This document shows positions 50,001 through 62,845 of a stretch of DNA of 64,000 nt, piece after piece. The notes beneath the pieces were generated by a model. It did no database searches. It saw only the letters and a program-made list of their open reading frames with translations, and had not been told where the DNA came from. The position numbers and the translations under genes were made by a program. How positions within the stretch are numbered: the first letter of the stretch is position 1; each line of letters begins with the position of its first letter. Source of the DNA: Sitta carolinensis. Its lineage: Eukaryota; Chordata; Aves; Passeriformes; Sittidae. The stretch spans positions 43,200,501 through 43,264,500 of the forward strand of contig JAVUNC010000005.1 of the NCBI GenBank assembly GCA_032173965.1. Direction: 5' to 3'.

Positions 50001-51860
50001 ATTCCTAATATTTCCTTGTGCAAATGCTGCAGTTGCCATGGGAGGATTATGTAACAATTTGTGGGAAGGGATGTGATCCTCATGAGAAACAAAATATCTT
50101 CAGTGATTTCCTATATATAGTCTATGCTATAGCACACTATAACCTTTGACACTACATATATTTCTGCTTACATTTGTGTGTGCCTTTTACATATCATTAT
50201 ATATATATATGTTACATATAATGATGTGTGTTTGTGTGTGTGTTTGCATACATATTTTGTAGGAAAACAAATAGGCAGACCAAGAATATCGATACAAAGT
50301 CTCCACTACCTGCTGGTCCACACTGCCTACAATTTAAAATCTGCAATAAGGTTGTACAGTTTCCACACCTCACAAATCAGACATGTATCTTCATGTTTAT
50401 GGAAGCTACACTGGGGCTGTAATATTGGACCCTTGGAAGCATCCATCCCACACAGGCAGGAAGGCAGCTGATGCTCCTCTCCACTGCAGGTTTCATGCCC
50501 CAGGTCTGGGTAAGAGAAGCAGCAGAGCTGCAGTGACACTGGCTGTGACCTAGGTTAACTGGAGAGGTTAATAGGCTACTATCTATTTAAGTGTGTGTAG
50601 GAAAACTTCTACTGCCATATTATCTCTGCTGTCAGCAAAAGTCTCATGGACTTCCCTGAGATGTGGGTTTTCACTGCACAGCCTTGGGCGAGAGGACTGA
50701 GCCCTGAGACCCTTTCAGGAACCCTCAGGGCTGAACCTTGGGGTTTTGTCCATAGAGGGACGACTACTCTGACAGCAGCAGCTGGAAACCTCCTGCTGTA
50801 ATAATTTATGTATTTGTATATTCTCAGTTGAAGCTCTTAATGCACCACATAAAAGTAAAATAAGATCAGTACTAATATGAAAACTGCCAACAACACCCTT
50901 CACAGGAGATAATAAACACAGGTGTTGTAAGGTGCAGGTGGTTACAAACCTGTGGCCAGCTGTGGTAGTTCAAAGCAATAACTTTGCATGCAGAAAGATG
51001 GGAAGCAGCAGCAGAAAGCACCATGCAAAGTTCAAAAACTGGAAAAGCTGGCTGATGTGAGAGAAAGTAAGAGTGAGCAGTCCGAGGGCTCAGCACAGAC
51101 CTCACCTGCTGGCTTGTGGTTGTAAGGATAGATGAGAGATCACTGCTGCTTTCTCAGACTTGTTCGTAAAGCTCAAGAGGAAGCTGTCAAGCATTCTCAC
51201 CATAAAGAGCCTTAAAAATGTGCACCAGCAAGTGTCATGTATTCTGTTCCTTGTGCATCAAGAAAAATGCCTGGCAGGAAAGGTTCCAAAGTGGTTTCTG
51301 TTCCAGTTGTTCCTCTTAGTTGTAAGTCTCCTTCCCACCACACTAAACTTTAGCATCAGAACACCTACTGCTCAAAATAGTTACAGGCACAATTCTCACT
51401 TCTGTGAGTTGTTCCTCCTCTGGAAACCACTTGGCTGAGAGATGACCCTGCTGTACATTCACTTCTTAAGTGGAAGCTGTTGGAGCTAGGAAGAAGCAAA
51501 CATCTCTAACTCTCACTGCCTTTCCAGGGTTTCCTCCTCACACAGCAGAAGCAAATTCATATCAGTCACCCATCTCCATAGATACTTTCACAGGCTGGAT
51601 CATGAGCTTGATTCTCCATTTTCAGACCTCCTTTAAGGTCAGACCCTTAAAGAGCAGGATGGAACAGGAAACTTACAGGGAGAGTGTCCTAAATAGCCAG
51701 AGAAGACCAGGTTCAGCTCATGCATTCGGGCTCTGCCTGTATGATTAATGTAGCACAGAAGAGGCTCATTTTGGGAGGCAGATTCTTCACCACTGATGAC
51801 TCTTACAAACAGGAGACATAAAAAATCTCTTGAGAATTATTTACTTGTAGCTCTTCCTCC
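47045..51860. other. Intergenic, no gene seen
   Basis: Unique DNA. TA/TG simple sequence lies at 50.19-50.25 kb. Frames up to 119 codons without recognisable content. Confidence 0.55.
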
Positions 51861-51861
51861 A

Positions 51862-51937
51862 TTATGAGAGAGAAGATGGACTAGAAGACCTCTCAAGGTA
51901 CTCTGCAGCTCTATTTTCTATGATTTCTAGTTGTGCC
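51862..51937 (+). mobile_element. CR1 LINE 3' tip
   Basis: The order 'atggactagaagacctctc', then 'ctgcagctctatt', then 'tctatgatttct' is the diverged sense-strand 3' terminus of CR1, including the family's short terminal ATTCTATGAT-like repeats. Only about 75 bases are left. Confidence 0.6.
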
Positions 51938-52007
51938 TGAAATTTTCAGTCTCTAAAGTTCTCTGACTGACATGAAGAGATTTTCTACACTGATTATAAT
52001 CCAAATT

Positions 52008-52040
52008 GAAGAAAGAAAAAGAAAGAAAAAGAATAAAAAA
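52008..52040 (+). repeat. Short GAAAGAAAAA purine repeat
   Basis: About three imperfect GAAAGAAAAA units, 70 bases downstream of the CR1 tip at 51.9 kb. The base composition is like that of the tracts at 32.2 and 34.1 kb, but the 33-base terminus is absent. Confidence 0.8.
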
Positions 52041-52044
52041 CCCT

Positions 52045-54490
52045 CCAGTGCCCCAAGAACAGTGCTATTTCTTATTAGCAAATGTCAGGTTTTATTCTAA
52101 GTCCATTAAATGCAGAAAAATATTTGTTGATTAGTTTAAGACAGTTCCAAAAGTATTGATTAACATATAAAGTTTGTGTTGCTTTTAAAATTGTACTTTA
52201 ATGAAGATTCAAATCCCCTTTTCATGTTTCAGTATTTGCTGCCTTTCATATTTGAGATAATTCTTCTACCTTTAACAAACATGTATTAGTGAAATATTTT
52301 CTCATGAATTTTCCAAGGCAATACTTTGCAAATGTTCTACCTCCAAAATCTTGACCTTCTTTTGCCTTGCTCAAGCTTAGTGGTCTCTACAGCTGTCACA
52401 GAATGAGGAAGCCTTCTGTTTTCTCACAGTGGTTAACAGAGAGGCCAGCATCCCCAGGTGGACTTTCAAGAACCTCTTCCTAATCCCTGTAAAATGCAGG
52501 AAGCCCCAACAGGATGAGAGAGTGAGAATCCCATTCCTCACTTCCCCACCCTGCAGAAACACCAAAACAACAGTTTGAATGAGGAGAAGGAATGATTAAC
52601 ACAGAAGACTAATAGAGAATGAGACAAAAGAAAATTCCATCCTATCACACAGAACACTACTGGTTGGAGTTTGTGAAAAAGGTATGAAAGAGGAACACAC
52701 AACACATCTTGCCCAATAAATGCTGTCATCCCTCTTCCTCTTACACATTACTTGTGCTAGTCTTAGGCCAAATTATTTTCAGTAAGATTGAGTCAGAGCA
52801 CCAATTGCAAATTTGGTGAGCACTATGGGACCACCCAGGGAAGACAAACTTTGCCATTCCTGACCAAGGTTTACATTCTTAAATATTGCCCAGTGATTGA
52901 CCCTTTGAGACTTCACTTTCCTGACATTTCCCAATGTCAAAGCTGAACCTTACTCACTGTAGTTTTCCTGTCATGCAATCAACCGCAGACAAGGGGAACA
53001 AACAGTTTCCTTTTCTGTTGCATAGTTGAAGATAATTGCAACCCTCCTTAGTTTATCCTTTCCTCTTTCTGGAGAAAAACAAATTCAAACCATTTCTAAT
53101 TAATCCAGTGTTGTCTTCAAAGAACTCTTCTGATTTTTGACTGGTTCTTCTCCTCCTTCAAAGAGGAGAAGCTCAAAAACTGAGAAAACACATCAGGTAT
53201 ACTATAGCCTTGCCACTTTTGAATGCTCTTGTAGGCAATACCTTTTCTTACACTGAATTTTTATCTCAAAGTGATATTCCACAAGTGTGGTGCTGTTGAC
53301 TCTCATTGCAGCTTGTGATAGGCTACCCTATGGATCATTTGCTATAAAACTGTGGGTTACCATGTTTCTCCCAAGCTTTTGCCTGCAATGCTAGTTTCAG
53401 TGTTTCAGTGACATGGAATCCTCTACTTTCAAGGAACATGCATCATTGCTCTAGCCATGGATTTTACAGACAAAGAAATTATGTGGGTTTTTTCTTTTCC
53501 TGTATTAAATTTTGTTCTATTTCCCCCAAGCTACTTCTCCAATTTTTAAAGATCATTTTGAATTATAATCCCACCCTTGAAAATTGCAAACAATGACCCT
53601 AGGAGACTTTTGTACACACCTGTTAAAAGCTGACTTTTTGCTTTCACCTATGAGTCAGTTTTGAAGTGTTTACCTTAGCCTGGATTATGAGACTCTAAGT
53701 ACCTTGACTAGAGAGAGACTTCATTACTTCATTGTTGGTACTCTTCTAAAGGAAGTGACTTATGGGCTGGCAAGCAATGCTAATACAGAGCAGTCCTGCA
53801 AAGATTGTATCTTTTTGCAGCTCTTCCCTGTGTTAAAAAAAGAAAGCTTCTTGTTTTGCTTTTTGAGCCACTGTTTGACTTCCACATTCTTCTGTAACAG
53901 ATCTATGTTTCGAACTCGCTTTTTGCATCCTGGCCTAACTACATTTTATCTATTTGGTTTTTTAAGACAATGATTCAAAAGATTTTTGTACACATTGAAG
54001 AGCTGCAGAAATACTTAACGGGAATGCTTATGCAGAAAACTAGTTCTCACTAGTATACATTTTAGATCAGGATGAGCTCTTAGATTCTGGGTCATTCTCA
54101 CATAATTTATACTTTCATAGAGTGTCATTTTAATAAATGTATATATTTGTCTTAGGGCCATGTTATCTGGGGGATCCTTTGGATGGGAACTATCACAATA
54201 GATTAATTGGTAAATTAAAGAATATAGAGATTATAAGATAAAAGTTTATAGAGATTATGGCGATAAGGAGATACAAAGAACACCATCACCTGTCAGGCAT
54301 TGATTTTGCAGACAAACAAATAAAGTGTTTTTTTCCCCATCAATTCAGACTAAATATCCTCTTTTGTTTCAGATCCTCCTTTGAGATAAACTGCTATTGC
54401 TTCATTGACCACAGCAGACTTGTGACATTTTATACCAGCTGAGGACTTGCTTCTGGTATACTTCAGCTAGAATACTAAAAGCAATACGCT
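52045..54490. other. Mostly unique sequence
   Basis: Apart from the short L3-like fragment at 53.5 kb I see nothing. I found no gene remnant ahead of the A51 tract. Confidence 0.5.
53490..53590 (-). mobile_element. Short L3/CR1-like LINE fragment
   Basis: The stretch with 'cttctccaatttttaaagat' followed by 'cattttgaattataatccca' matches the same antisense block that is seen at 13.27 kb ('caatttgtcaagatcattct'). Nothing recognisable of the element remains on either side. Confidence 0.35.
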
Positions 54491-54495
54491 TTTGG

Positions 54496-54546
<51 letters not shown>
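54496..54546 (+). repeat. Uninterrupted run of 51 A
   Basis: Fifty-one A residues are followed by GAAAAGAAAAAG. I found no processed-gene remains or LINE body upstream that would explain it as a retrotransposition tail. Avian CR1 does not end in poly(A). Confidence 0.95.
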
Positions 54547-54548
<2 letters not shown>

Positions 54549-55269
54549 AAAGAAAAAGTAACAACATCTGGTGTTCTTTCCATGTAGATTAAGTAATGAA
54601 AGGTTTTAAAGCATGGGGTGGTTCAATCTAAGCTTTATTTCAGTTTCAGACTGTACAGTAAACATTTCATTTCACATAAGTGGTGTCATTATAATACCTA
54701 GAGGGCTATTTGGATAGGAGATCTGTCAGATTATTTGGTGAACTACTGAAGTTAGAGGATATGGGGAACATAAGGGATCCTGATGCATTTGTAGATTATT
54801 AGAAAAGGCACAATTACTTGTAACAAGAGAGGAGAGATGTGAGACCTTTTTGCAGATAATAAATAAGCTCAATGACATTTGGAACTGGGAAGCTGGCTGA
54901 TCTCACATACACTGAGGATTTTTGCTTTCACTGACCTTCATTCAGGTATAGAATCCACCATCCCTGTTTTCCTCTGACAATCTAGAATCCTCTGGCTTCA
55001 AGTTCACAATGTGGACTTCATTTGAAAAAGATGACAAATAGGGCATGCAGAAAAGGTTTACTTGCCCAGACCTGGCACTGAACAATGTGATACACTGAAA
55101 GGAGAGGAATGGGGGAATCTGTGGGAACATGGTCATACGATGGGCTGCAAACATCTCCCATGAGAGAGGGGATTTGCAGGGAGCATGGAGCATTTTTATA
55201 AATATGAAGATAAACATACCTGAAATACGGAGTGGTTAAAAAGGGGAAAATAACAGGAGGAACAGAAAT

Positions 55270-55381
55270 AGAGCAAGAAGGACAGAAAGAAAAAAAAAAA
55301 AAAAAAGAAAGAAAGAAAAAGTGAGAAAGAGAGAACAAAGAGAGAAAGAGAGAGCGGGGGAGAGAGAGAGAGAGAAAGAGG
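55270..55381 (+). repeat. A/G-rich tract with GA dinucleotide repeats
   Basis: An almost pure purine segment of poly(A), GAAA units and finally GAGAGA repeats. The opposite strand gives open frames of 181 and 156 codons made of Ser/Leu/Phe runs. These are repeat artefacts. Confidence 0.9.
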
Positions 55382-55739
55382 CAGTGCAACCTGTCTGTTG
55401 GACTTTTTGTCTCAAGAGTGGCAGCAATAGAAAGACTGAAAACAGGCTTTCCAAATGGTGTTCCAGATTGATGTTCAACAATTCTTGAGCATACAATAAT
55501 GTACAATGATGGTTGGGGTACAACCATCCACTGAAAGGCTCTTCTGAACAAATTTGTTGGCAAATCATCAGAGACAATGACAATTCAATTAGTTCCTCCT
55601 CAGAGTGAACACAGCAAAGGGAAATCTTAGGAAAAAAAAAAAGCAACAACATCAAGCAAATTTGTATCATATTGAGCTGTTTGCTCCTGCTTCTCTCAGA
55701 CGCCATTATTCAACTGCATTCAAAGGAAGGCAAGCTCTT

Positions 55740-56640
55740 GCATTATAGTACATGTTACTAATTAAGAACAATTCTAGTTGTAATTAAAATACTTAACTCC
55801 ACTGGTCTCTGGTGGCAAAGGTAGTTTATATTTTGGGTCTTTCTATTAACTCAGAGTGGGAACACTAAGAAGATTATTTGACAAAAAAATGTCTCTGTGG
55901 CCTCTGGACACAAAACTGAAAGTTCTCTTGGTTAATTTCATTAGCTTAATTAATTTGGCCAACTAAGTTAATTAGAGTTTCATTAAAACCGACAAAAAAG
56001 AAACTAAGTACTGCTCGTGTGTTGATAATGGTTTTTTTTAAAAAATGCTCATTAAAAGATTGTCCCTCCCCAGAAAATTTTGAAAAGTGTTCTTTATAGG
56101 AACTGGAGTGTTTTATGTACCAAGCTTGTCTTTCATTCTGTTGCCTTTCTGATTCTTCTTAGATGACTTTAGAAGAAAAACCTTATCAGCTGGCAGAGCA
56201 CAGCCTGCAGGCACAGAATATCCTGCAGCTTGGGCTAATTTCTCTGCCTCTAACATCCTGTTTCCATGCAAATGTCTCTTCAGGACAAACAAAAGAGGAA
56301 GTGAAACAGAGATACACAAAAAAACAATTGCCAGAATAACAAATAAGGATTTAAACTCGGCTCAGCCTTTACCTTTCCTTGAAGACTTGATAATGGAAAG
56401 CAGCCATGGAGTCAGGGAGGGAAGGTCAAGCACCAGCAGTGAGAGATCGAAACTGGTCTGAGCACCAGAACAACTTTCAGGTTACCCCCTGAGTGGAACT
56501 AGCCTCTTTAATTGCCTTCCTAAACACAGCTAATTGCAAAGTTACTTTTCTGTGATAAGTAATTAATTTCACAGCATAATTGCATAGATCTTTAACTTTG
56601 GGAAACAATACTGTTATTTTTCTTTCTCCCACCAACAGGA
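55740..56640. promoter_or_regulatory. AT-rich block dense in TAATTA-type sites, possible enhancer
   Basis: Homeodomain-type cores recur: CTAATTAAG near 55.76 kb, TTAATTAA near 55.95 kb, GTTAATTAG near 55.97 kb, CTAATTGC near 56.53 kb and GTAATTAAT near 56.56 kb. AT-rich DNA produces such words by chance, and without a conservation test this is only a suggestion. Confidence 0.2.
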
Positions 56641-57601
56641 TTTAAAAATATAGTAGTTAGTAGGCAAGCAGAAGTAGATATATATGTAAATAGGTGCTTA
56701 GTTACACAGTTCCTTAAATGAATATGCATTTGGAAAAACATTTTGTTTTCTGTATCAAAATCAATTTTCATTCCATGAATCTCTCTGTGTTAACCTATGT
56801 AGCACCAAGCTTTTGTTTACTTCTTTGCTTACAAAAGAAAAATCCAAGATGCTTTTCTGCAGACATGTTTGACCTTTGTCTAATATAGGCAAGTGTTTAA
56901 ATTTATTGATATGGATATGTGGAGGCATGTATACTTGGTAACAAATGTATGTCATACTGAATGTGTTTCAGATGGGACCTCTCCCACAGTTAGCTTCTGG
57001 GCTATAAGAAAAAGACACATGGAGGGAACTCGAATTTCTGGCACATGAGAGACTGTGGAAGATCCTTTTCACGAAATGCCCTGGCAAAGCATGTTTGGTA
57101 AGCTGTCATCTTGTAGTCAACATACTAGAAAACAAAAGATGTGACATTAGTGTTACAGTGTTGAAGGGTGGACTTAAAATACTCACTGATTTTAGATCCA
57201 GCTGATGCTAGTGGGCCTAACAGCAAGCAAAAGTGAGATTTCATATTATAAGTGACTGTCAGAATTAGTGGAAGGGTATTTTAGTACTTTGGAACATATG
57301 TATAATTACGGCTTGTTCCTTTGTTCTTAATATCCTTTAGTACCCTTCTCTTAAAGTTAACAAATACCCTTATCCATCTGCTGCAGTGGCATATATCTGT
57401 AATCTGATTCAATGCCCAAGTAATAATTTTGCTTCAGGTTATGGAACTCTGGCTGTGACCAGACTAAAGACCACAGCCAAAAGGCAGAGTTATAAATAAC
57501 AGTAAATGTGTTTACTCACATCTGCAGTGTGCTTGCACTAAATTGGTACTAATTTGGGGAAATTAGAGAAAAGAATGGTGGAAATAAATAGTAATTGATC
57601 A

Positions 57602-57645
57602 ATTCAGAACCTATTCTAGTTCCATTCAGAACCTATTCTAGTCCT
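57602..57645 (+). repeat. 22-bp tandem duplication
   Basis: ATTCAGAACCTATTCTAGT plus a three-base end, twice in direct succession, differing only in the last bases. Confidence 0.9.
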
Positions 57646-60550
57646 GGAGCATATCAGTATGGGACAATGCTACAGTGGATGGCTCTTGCACCAGTTCTGT
57701 AATTAAAGATGACTATTCTTTAACACAATCATTTTTTTTTTTTTTATCCTTAAGGAAGATTACAGCATCTTATTCCACAAATTTGAGCGAGTATTCCAAG
57801 TTTAATTTGAAATAAATTGCATTAATATATTTTAGCATGCATTTTAACTTTTCTATATCTTGAAGATTCTTAGTGGAATGACACAGACTTTTCAAATCAT
57901 ACCAGGTGAAAGTTTACTGAATTCACGTGCAAAATTTTCTAAAAAGTTTTTGCTATACTTCTGCATTAAAAATTCTTGATACAGTCATTAAATATTATGT
58001 TTGTTAGAAACAATTGTGATTTAGGAATAGTATTCCCCAATTCAGTGCCCCCACCGAGACTCTCCAAACCACACGCCCGTTTTCTCGATCCCCTGCTTTG
58101 CCCCTCCCTCTCCCCTGCACTGGGCTGGAGAGGAGAACTGGACGCACAAAAGGCAAAGATCATGGGTTGAGAAAAGAAGTTGTTACTGGAAACAGCAATG
58201 AGATAAGAAAAGGAACAGCAACTGCAACAATACTAATGACAGAGAGTACAAAAAGAGAAACGATTCACATGGAAAACCACGCCAACAATACCGGATGGCT
58301 CCCTCCACCACATTTACTCAACCAGAAGGAATCCCTTCCCCCATCCCAGCAAGACATGAGGTTGTATAGAATAATGTCCGGGTCACAGCCATTCCCCCTC
58401 TGACTACTGCAAAAAATTAACCCTGTACTGGTCAGAACCAGAACACAAATTAATAGGATTAATTAAAATTGAACAAGAAAAAGATGTCAGAGATAGGAAA
58501 ACATCAAGGATTTAGGCAGATGGTGGCTCTGCAAATGGCTATGCTGATGCAAAGTGCTACTATGGAGTTTTTGTGCAATAACAGATGATGTGTTTTTAAG
58601 AAAAAGGTCAACTAAGAAATATTCAAAGCATCTATGAAAAAGATGTATGCATCTCACAGCCTCAGTTCACATCAATAACACCTTAACAGAGATATATCCA
58701 GACTCCTGTCGGTTCCTCTACCATTTCCTTTGCTACTTCTTGGCCCATGTCCAGCTTAATACCACCACCCTCTGCTTAATTTAGCATCCCTTCAGATCTG
58801 CCAGCAGGAAAACCTACACAAGCTCTCCTACAGCTGACTCATTCAAATTGGATGGGCTGGTTTAGAAACCTTAAATAGAAAACATGTTGACCAACTAATG
58901 GTTTAGTAAGCCTTCAGATGAGTTTCTTCTCTGCAAGTGTAACTGTGCAAAAGGGAAAAACAAAGCAAGGTTTAGAAGTTTAGAACAGGTTCTTGATAAT
59001 TTTCGTTATCTACTGGCATGGATAGATGCTGCAGATTAAATTTCTCCTTGGCAAATGGTGTGTTTGTCTAAGGTTGAGGAACTGACTTGATGCAGAAGTT
59101 TCCGGTTTGTATTTTGGCTCATACAGGAAGGGCCACATCAATTGCTCTTCCTTCACACCTTGCTCTTGTTCTTAGGCCCCTCCACTGCATGACTGTTATC
59201 TCTGACTGAACACACAGCCAGGTCAAGAGCAAGTACTTCTAAAAGTAATCCAAAAGCTCCTCCAAGGCTATAGGTGAATTTCTGCATCCCCATGGCCCTC
59301 CATGGGCTGCAGGGGCACAGCTGCTTCACCATGGTGTGCATCACAAGGCTGCAGGAGAACCTCAGCTCTGGTACCTGCCCCTCCTTCTGCACTGATCTTG
59401 GCGTCTGCAGAGTTGCTCCTTTCACATATTCTCACTCTGCTCTGCTCTGAGAACAATTACATCTGTGCAATAAGGGGTTTTATCCTCCTTAAATATATTA
59501 TCACAGAGGTGTTAGTATCACTCCTGATTGGCTCAGCCTTGGCCAGCAGCAGATCCATTCTGGATCTGGCTGGCATTGGCTCTGATGGACATGGAGAAAA
59601 CTGCTGGCAGCTTCTCACAGAAGCCACCCCTGTAGCCCCTCCAACTACCCAAAGTCCATCCATACAAACCCAATGCACACCGGTCTCATGAAGGGAAGCA
59701 TTAACCAGCATCTTGAGCATTTTGCTATGTCAGAGATGCCCAGGAGTTGTGTATAGCTCCAGCATTTCATCACATAGGAGCATCTCCCTGGGCAAGCGGT
59801 TCAGATGTATTAGTGGGACTCCAGCAAAGCAACATTTTCCCTGGAGCCCATGGATGTATCACTGCTGGCTGTGGCTGATAGCATTCCATAGAGATCCCCA
59901 GAGTTATAACAGCATAGTCCTGTTCTTGAGTCTGCCATTTCCTCATTGTGGAGACCAATAAAAATGCAAAATTACCAGTAACTTTTAGGTTAAACAAAAA
60001 TCTAAACCAAAGAAAAATCTAAACAAAAAGAAACAAGACTGAGAAGCAGAACTAAAATCCAAGTCTGCAAACCCAGTTTCAATATTCAAATGCCTCAGTC
60101 AGAAAAAGAACCCTTCTCAGAAAAGCTTTTTTAAAAAAACTGTCCAGCATTTCCTTTCTATTTTGTCAACATGCAGTTATAGTAGAAAATTTTCTTAACT
60201 CTCTAATGAGAAAACCAGTTATTTCAAATATTACACCAAAGATAAAACACCTGTTAACATTAATGCTACCTATTATTACTTTGTAAATGAAAGGTTATTT
60301 ATCCTTTGCAAAAAAACCCAAAACATTTCAGAATTAAGTTAAGGTAACCACATGGATTTAATAAACAAAACAAAATCTTAAGTGGTCTTGAAACTTCAAA
60401 ACAGGGGAAATATCAAAGTGAAGCTCCATAAATTGAGCATAAAAAATAAATCTCATTTACTAGTAATATTGTGTAAGATTGTGGATTCATAAATTCAGAG
60501 AAATTTAGCATGCAGATGAAAAATGAGGAGGGAAGCATGAACGGTAGTGG

Positions 60551-60586
60551 AAAAGCAATCTTAAGTTAAAAAGCAATCTTAAGTTA
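60551..60586 (+). repeat. 18-bp tandem duplication
   Basis: AAAAGCAATCTTAAGTTA twice, perfectly, with no spacer. Confidence 0.9.
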
Positions 60587-60968
60587 ATTTAGGATATGTT
60601 CTGCCTAACATTGTTGAAGATCTAAATGAGAGATCTTTAAATTGTAGATGTAGAAACAAGTCCTGGTGTGATTCACATTCTGACTTCAGATCTAACATGA
60701 CATGCTGAAATACATAAATGTTGCTTAGGATAGCAAAGGAAGCTCAATTTGCTTCGCTGGCTTTTTCATAAATTTTGGTTGGGGTGCCAGAGTTAGACAG
60801 CAATGCTTTGTAAAGTCTAACATTAACAGGCAGACTACCTTGTTTGCCCTCCCTTCAGTGCCTGAAAAATAAAACACAGTACAACAACAGGATAAAAACA
60901 CCAATTATGGAACTGACAGCCAAGGGAATACAGTAAAATGATTTGCCATTGTCTGCTTAGATTTTATA

Positions 60969-61035
60969 GAAGCATCATAGAATAGTTTGGGTTGGAAGGT
61001 GTCTTGGAAGATCATCTAGTTCCAACAACAGCATC
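60969..61035 (-). mobile_element. CR1 LINE 3' tip
   Basis: The sequence 'catcatagaatagtttggg' followed by 'ttggaaggtgtcttggaaga' and 'tcatctagttccaac' is the antisense CR1 3' end. It is better preserved than the other tips here, so it is probably a younger, strongly 5'-truncated insertion. It borders a small inverted repeat, ATCAGTTCATG (61033-61043) and CATGAACTGAT (61060-61070). Confidence 0.75.
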
Positions 61036-61039
61036 AGTT

Positions 61040-62845
61040 CATGCTGGAATCAGTTCAGTCATGAACTGATTATAATGTTTTCTGGTCTGCTGTGTTAATA
61101 ACAGATATTACACTCTGAAGCAGTACAAAATAAACCTGTAGCCTCCATTTCTATTTCCATAACAGCAGTAGAAGCTAGACTTTTCCAGTATCCAGGTAGG
61201 TATCTCCAGAAGAATGTGTTGAAGATAGAAACTCTATTTACTTCAGGGGCTTTTAAAGGAATTGGGACTACTTGGCCACTTCAAGAATTGGGTCACTCGT
61301 GAGCAAAACTCCATGCACTAACTCTCAGTGGAAAGCTAGCTCTCAGAAGCATATGTAGAATTAAATGTTGCAAGATGAGGCTCTGATCCAAGCTACTGCT
61401 TTGCTGGAAAGAGAGAGGAAAAATCAGAAATAGAAAAGTGACAGGCAGGGAACAGTCTACAGAACTGTGCTCTGATGGCTGTCCCTGGGACAGGAGGGAT
61501 ATGACATCCTATCCCATCCCATCGTGATAGAACCTGCTAGCCCACACAGCTGGACTGTTTTCATGTGACAGCCATTGTATGCAGTTCCGTCCTCCCAGGA
61601 CAAAAATTGAAGCAGAACATTGCTTTTTGGAAGTTTTGGCTGTCAGAGAAGTCTGCAGCCCTAGGAGTGGATGTGTACTCTTAAGACTAGAACAAGCCTG
61701 GCCTCATTCATTTAAACAAACCAGTCATTCAGTGAAGTACGTGTGGCTTATTCTAAACATAAAGCCTGAGAAACAGGTGTTTGCAATACATGAAGAGCTC
61801 TGTGATTTTGCAAAAGGAGGGATGTTTGCAGAAGACAACATATTGCTGGACATCTTCAGTGGTCAGAATAAGAGACATTTTGCAGTTAGGATGCTGATAT
61901 GCTTTGCTGTTTAGCCACATCAGTTTAGGGCAAGAGGAAGATCACTGACAGGTCTATATTTGAACTGAAAATAAACTAGAAGGCAAGGTAGTATGTAATG
62001 CACTCCAGTATGACATGTTCAGCCTCCTTTGCAAAGATGGAGACATTTCTGTATGTATAAATATATACATAAATCTATAATGTATAGATGACATTTCTGT
62101 ACACAACCTACATTGGTGATATGGGCATGAGAATTTACTTTGCCTACATGTTGACTAGAAGTTCAGTCCTCCACAGGTAGGTGCAGGCAGTGTGAGTATG
62201 TAGAGCATCTCTTTGGATCTGGCAAGAAGAAAAATTTTGCAACGATTCTCTTCCACATCTTCTGCTACATTTTGCAGTTTTGGATGTGTTTTGGAGTCAC
62301 TATCCAAGAGATAAGTAGATGGGCTGTGGAGAGCTCTGGATTTCATGGGAATATTTGTCCTAGAAACTTTTTACTGCAAAATTATTGAATATTTTTGATG
62401 ACCAGAGCAACATCAATTCTTGCACAATAACTGCTGCTGGGTACTGTAATGGAGAAAAATAATGAAAATCTGTTAACTTTGTTGCACTTCCTACTTGAAA
62501 ACATTGCACTTGAGTGATTCATACAGAGGTTACTTTTGTGCTAATTTTTACACTGCCACTTTTTCCTGCTATCAAGCTGCTTCAAGACGAAAGCCGTGTT
62601 GATAGAGGGTCAGATAACTTCTCTTCTCAGTGAGGCAATGGGCCCTACACCCATCCTCACCTAGAGTTTCCAGAGGCACCCAAAAGAGACCACTGAAAGG
62701 CATCTTTGCTGCTTTAAGTTTTTTTATTTAAAATTCAGCAAAACGATAATTTACCATAAGCTCAGCGTGCAACCTATATTTCATGTTGTGTTGAACCTCA
62801 GCCAGCAGTGACAGAGTGGGAAATGAAGTAAATCAGTTGCGCCAT
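61040..62845. other. Intergenic, directly upstream of the CpG island
   Basis: AT-rich unique DNA. A 111-codon plus-strand frame (61579-61914) has no recognisable domain. Composition changes abruptly at about 62.85 kb. Confidence 0.55.

Larger units (their letters stand above)
56645..60965. other. Intergenic, no gene seen
   Basis: Unique sequence except for the two tandem duplications listed separately. Frames at 58.1-58.4 kb and 59.3-59.7 kb (101 and 129 codons) resemble nothing I know. Confidence 0.55.

Noticed and set aside
55018..55706. Minus-strand frames of 181 and 156 codons
   Set aside because: Both are produced by the A/G tract at 55.27-55.38 kb read on the opposite strand (Ser/Leu/Phe runs).
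1..62840. Exons of CRADD, the gene I would expect upstream of PLXNC1 in vertebrates
   Set aside because: I looked for its death-domain and CARD residues in the open frames and saw none. It probably lies outside the window.
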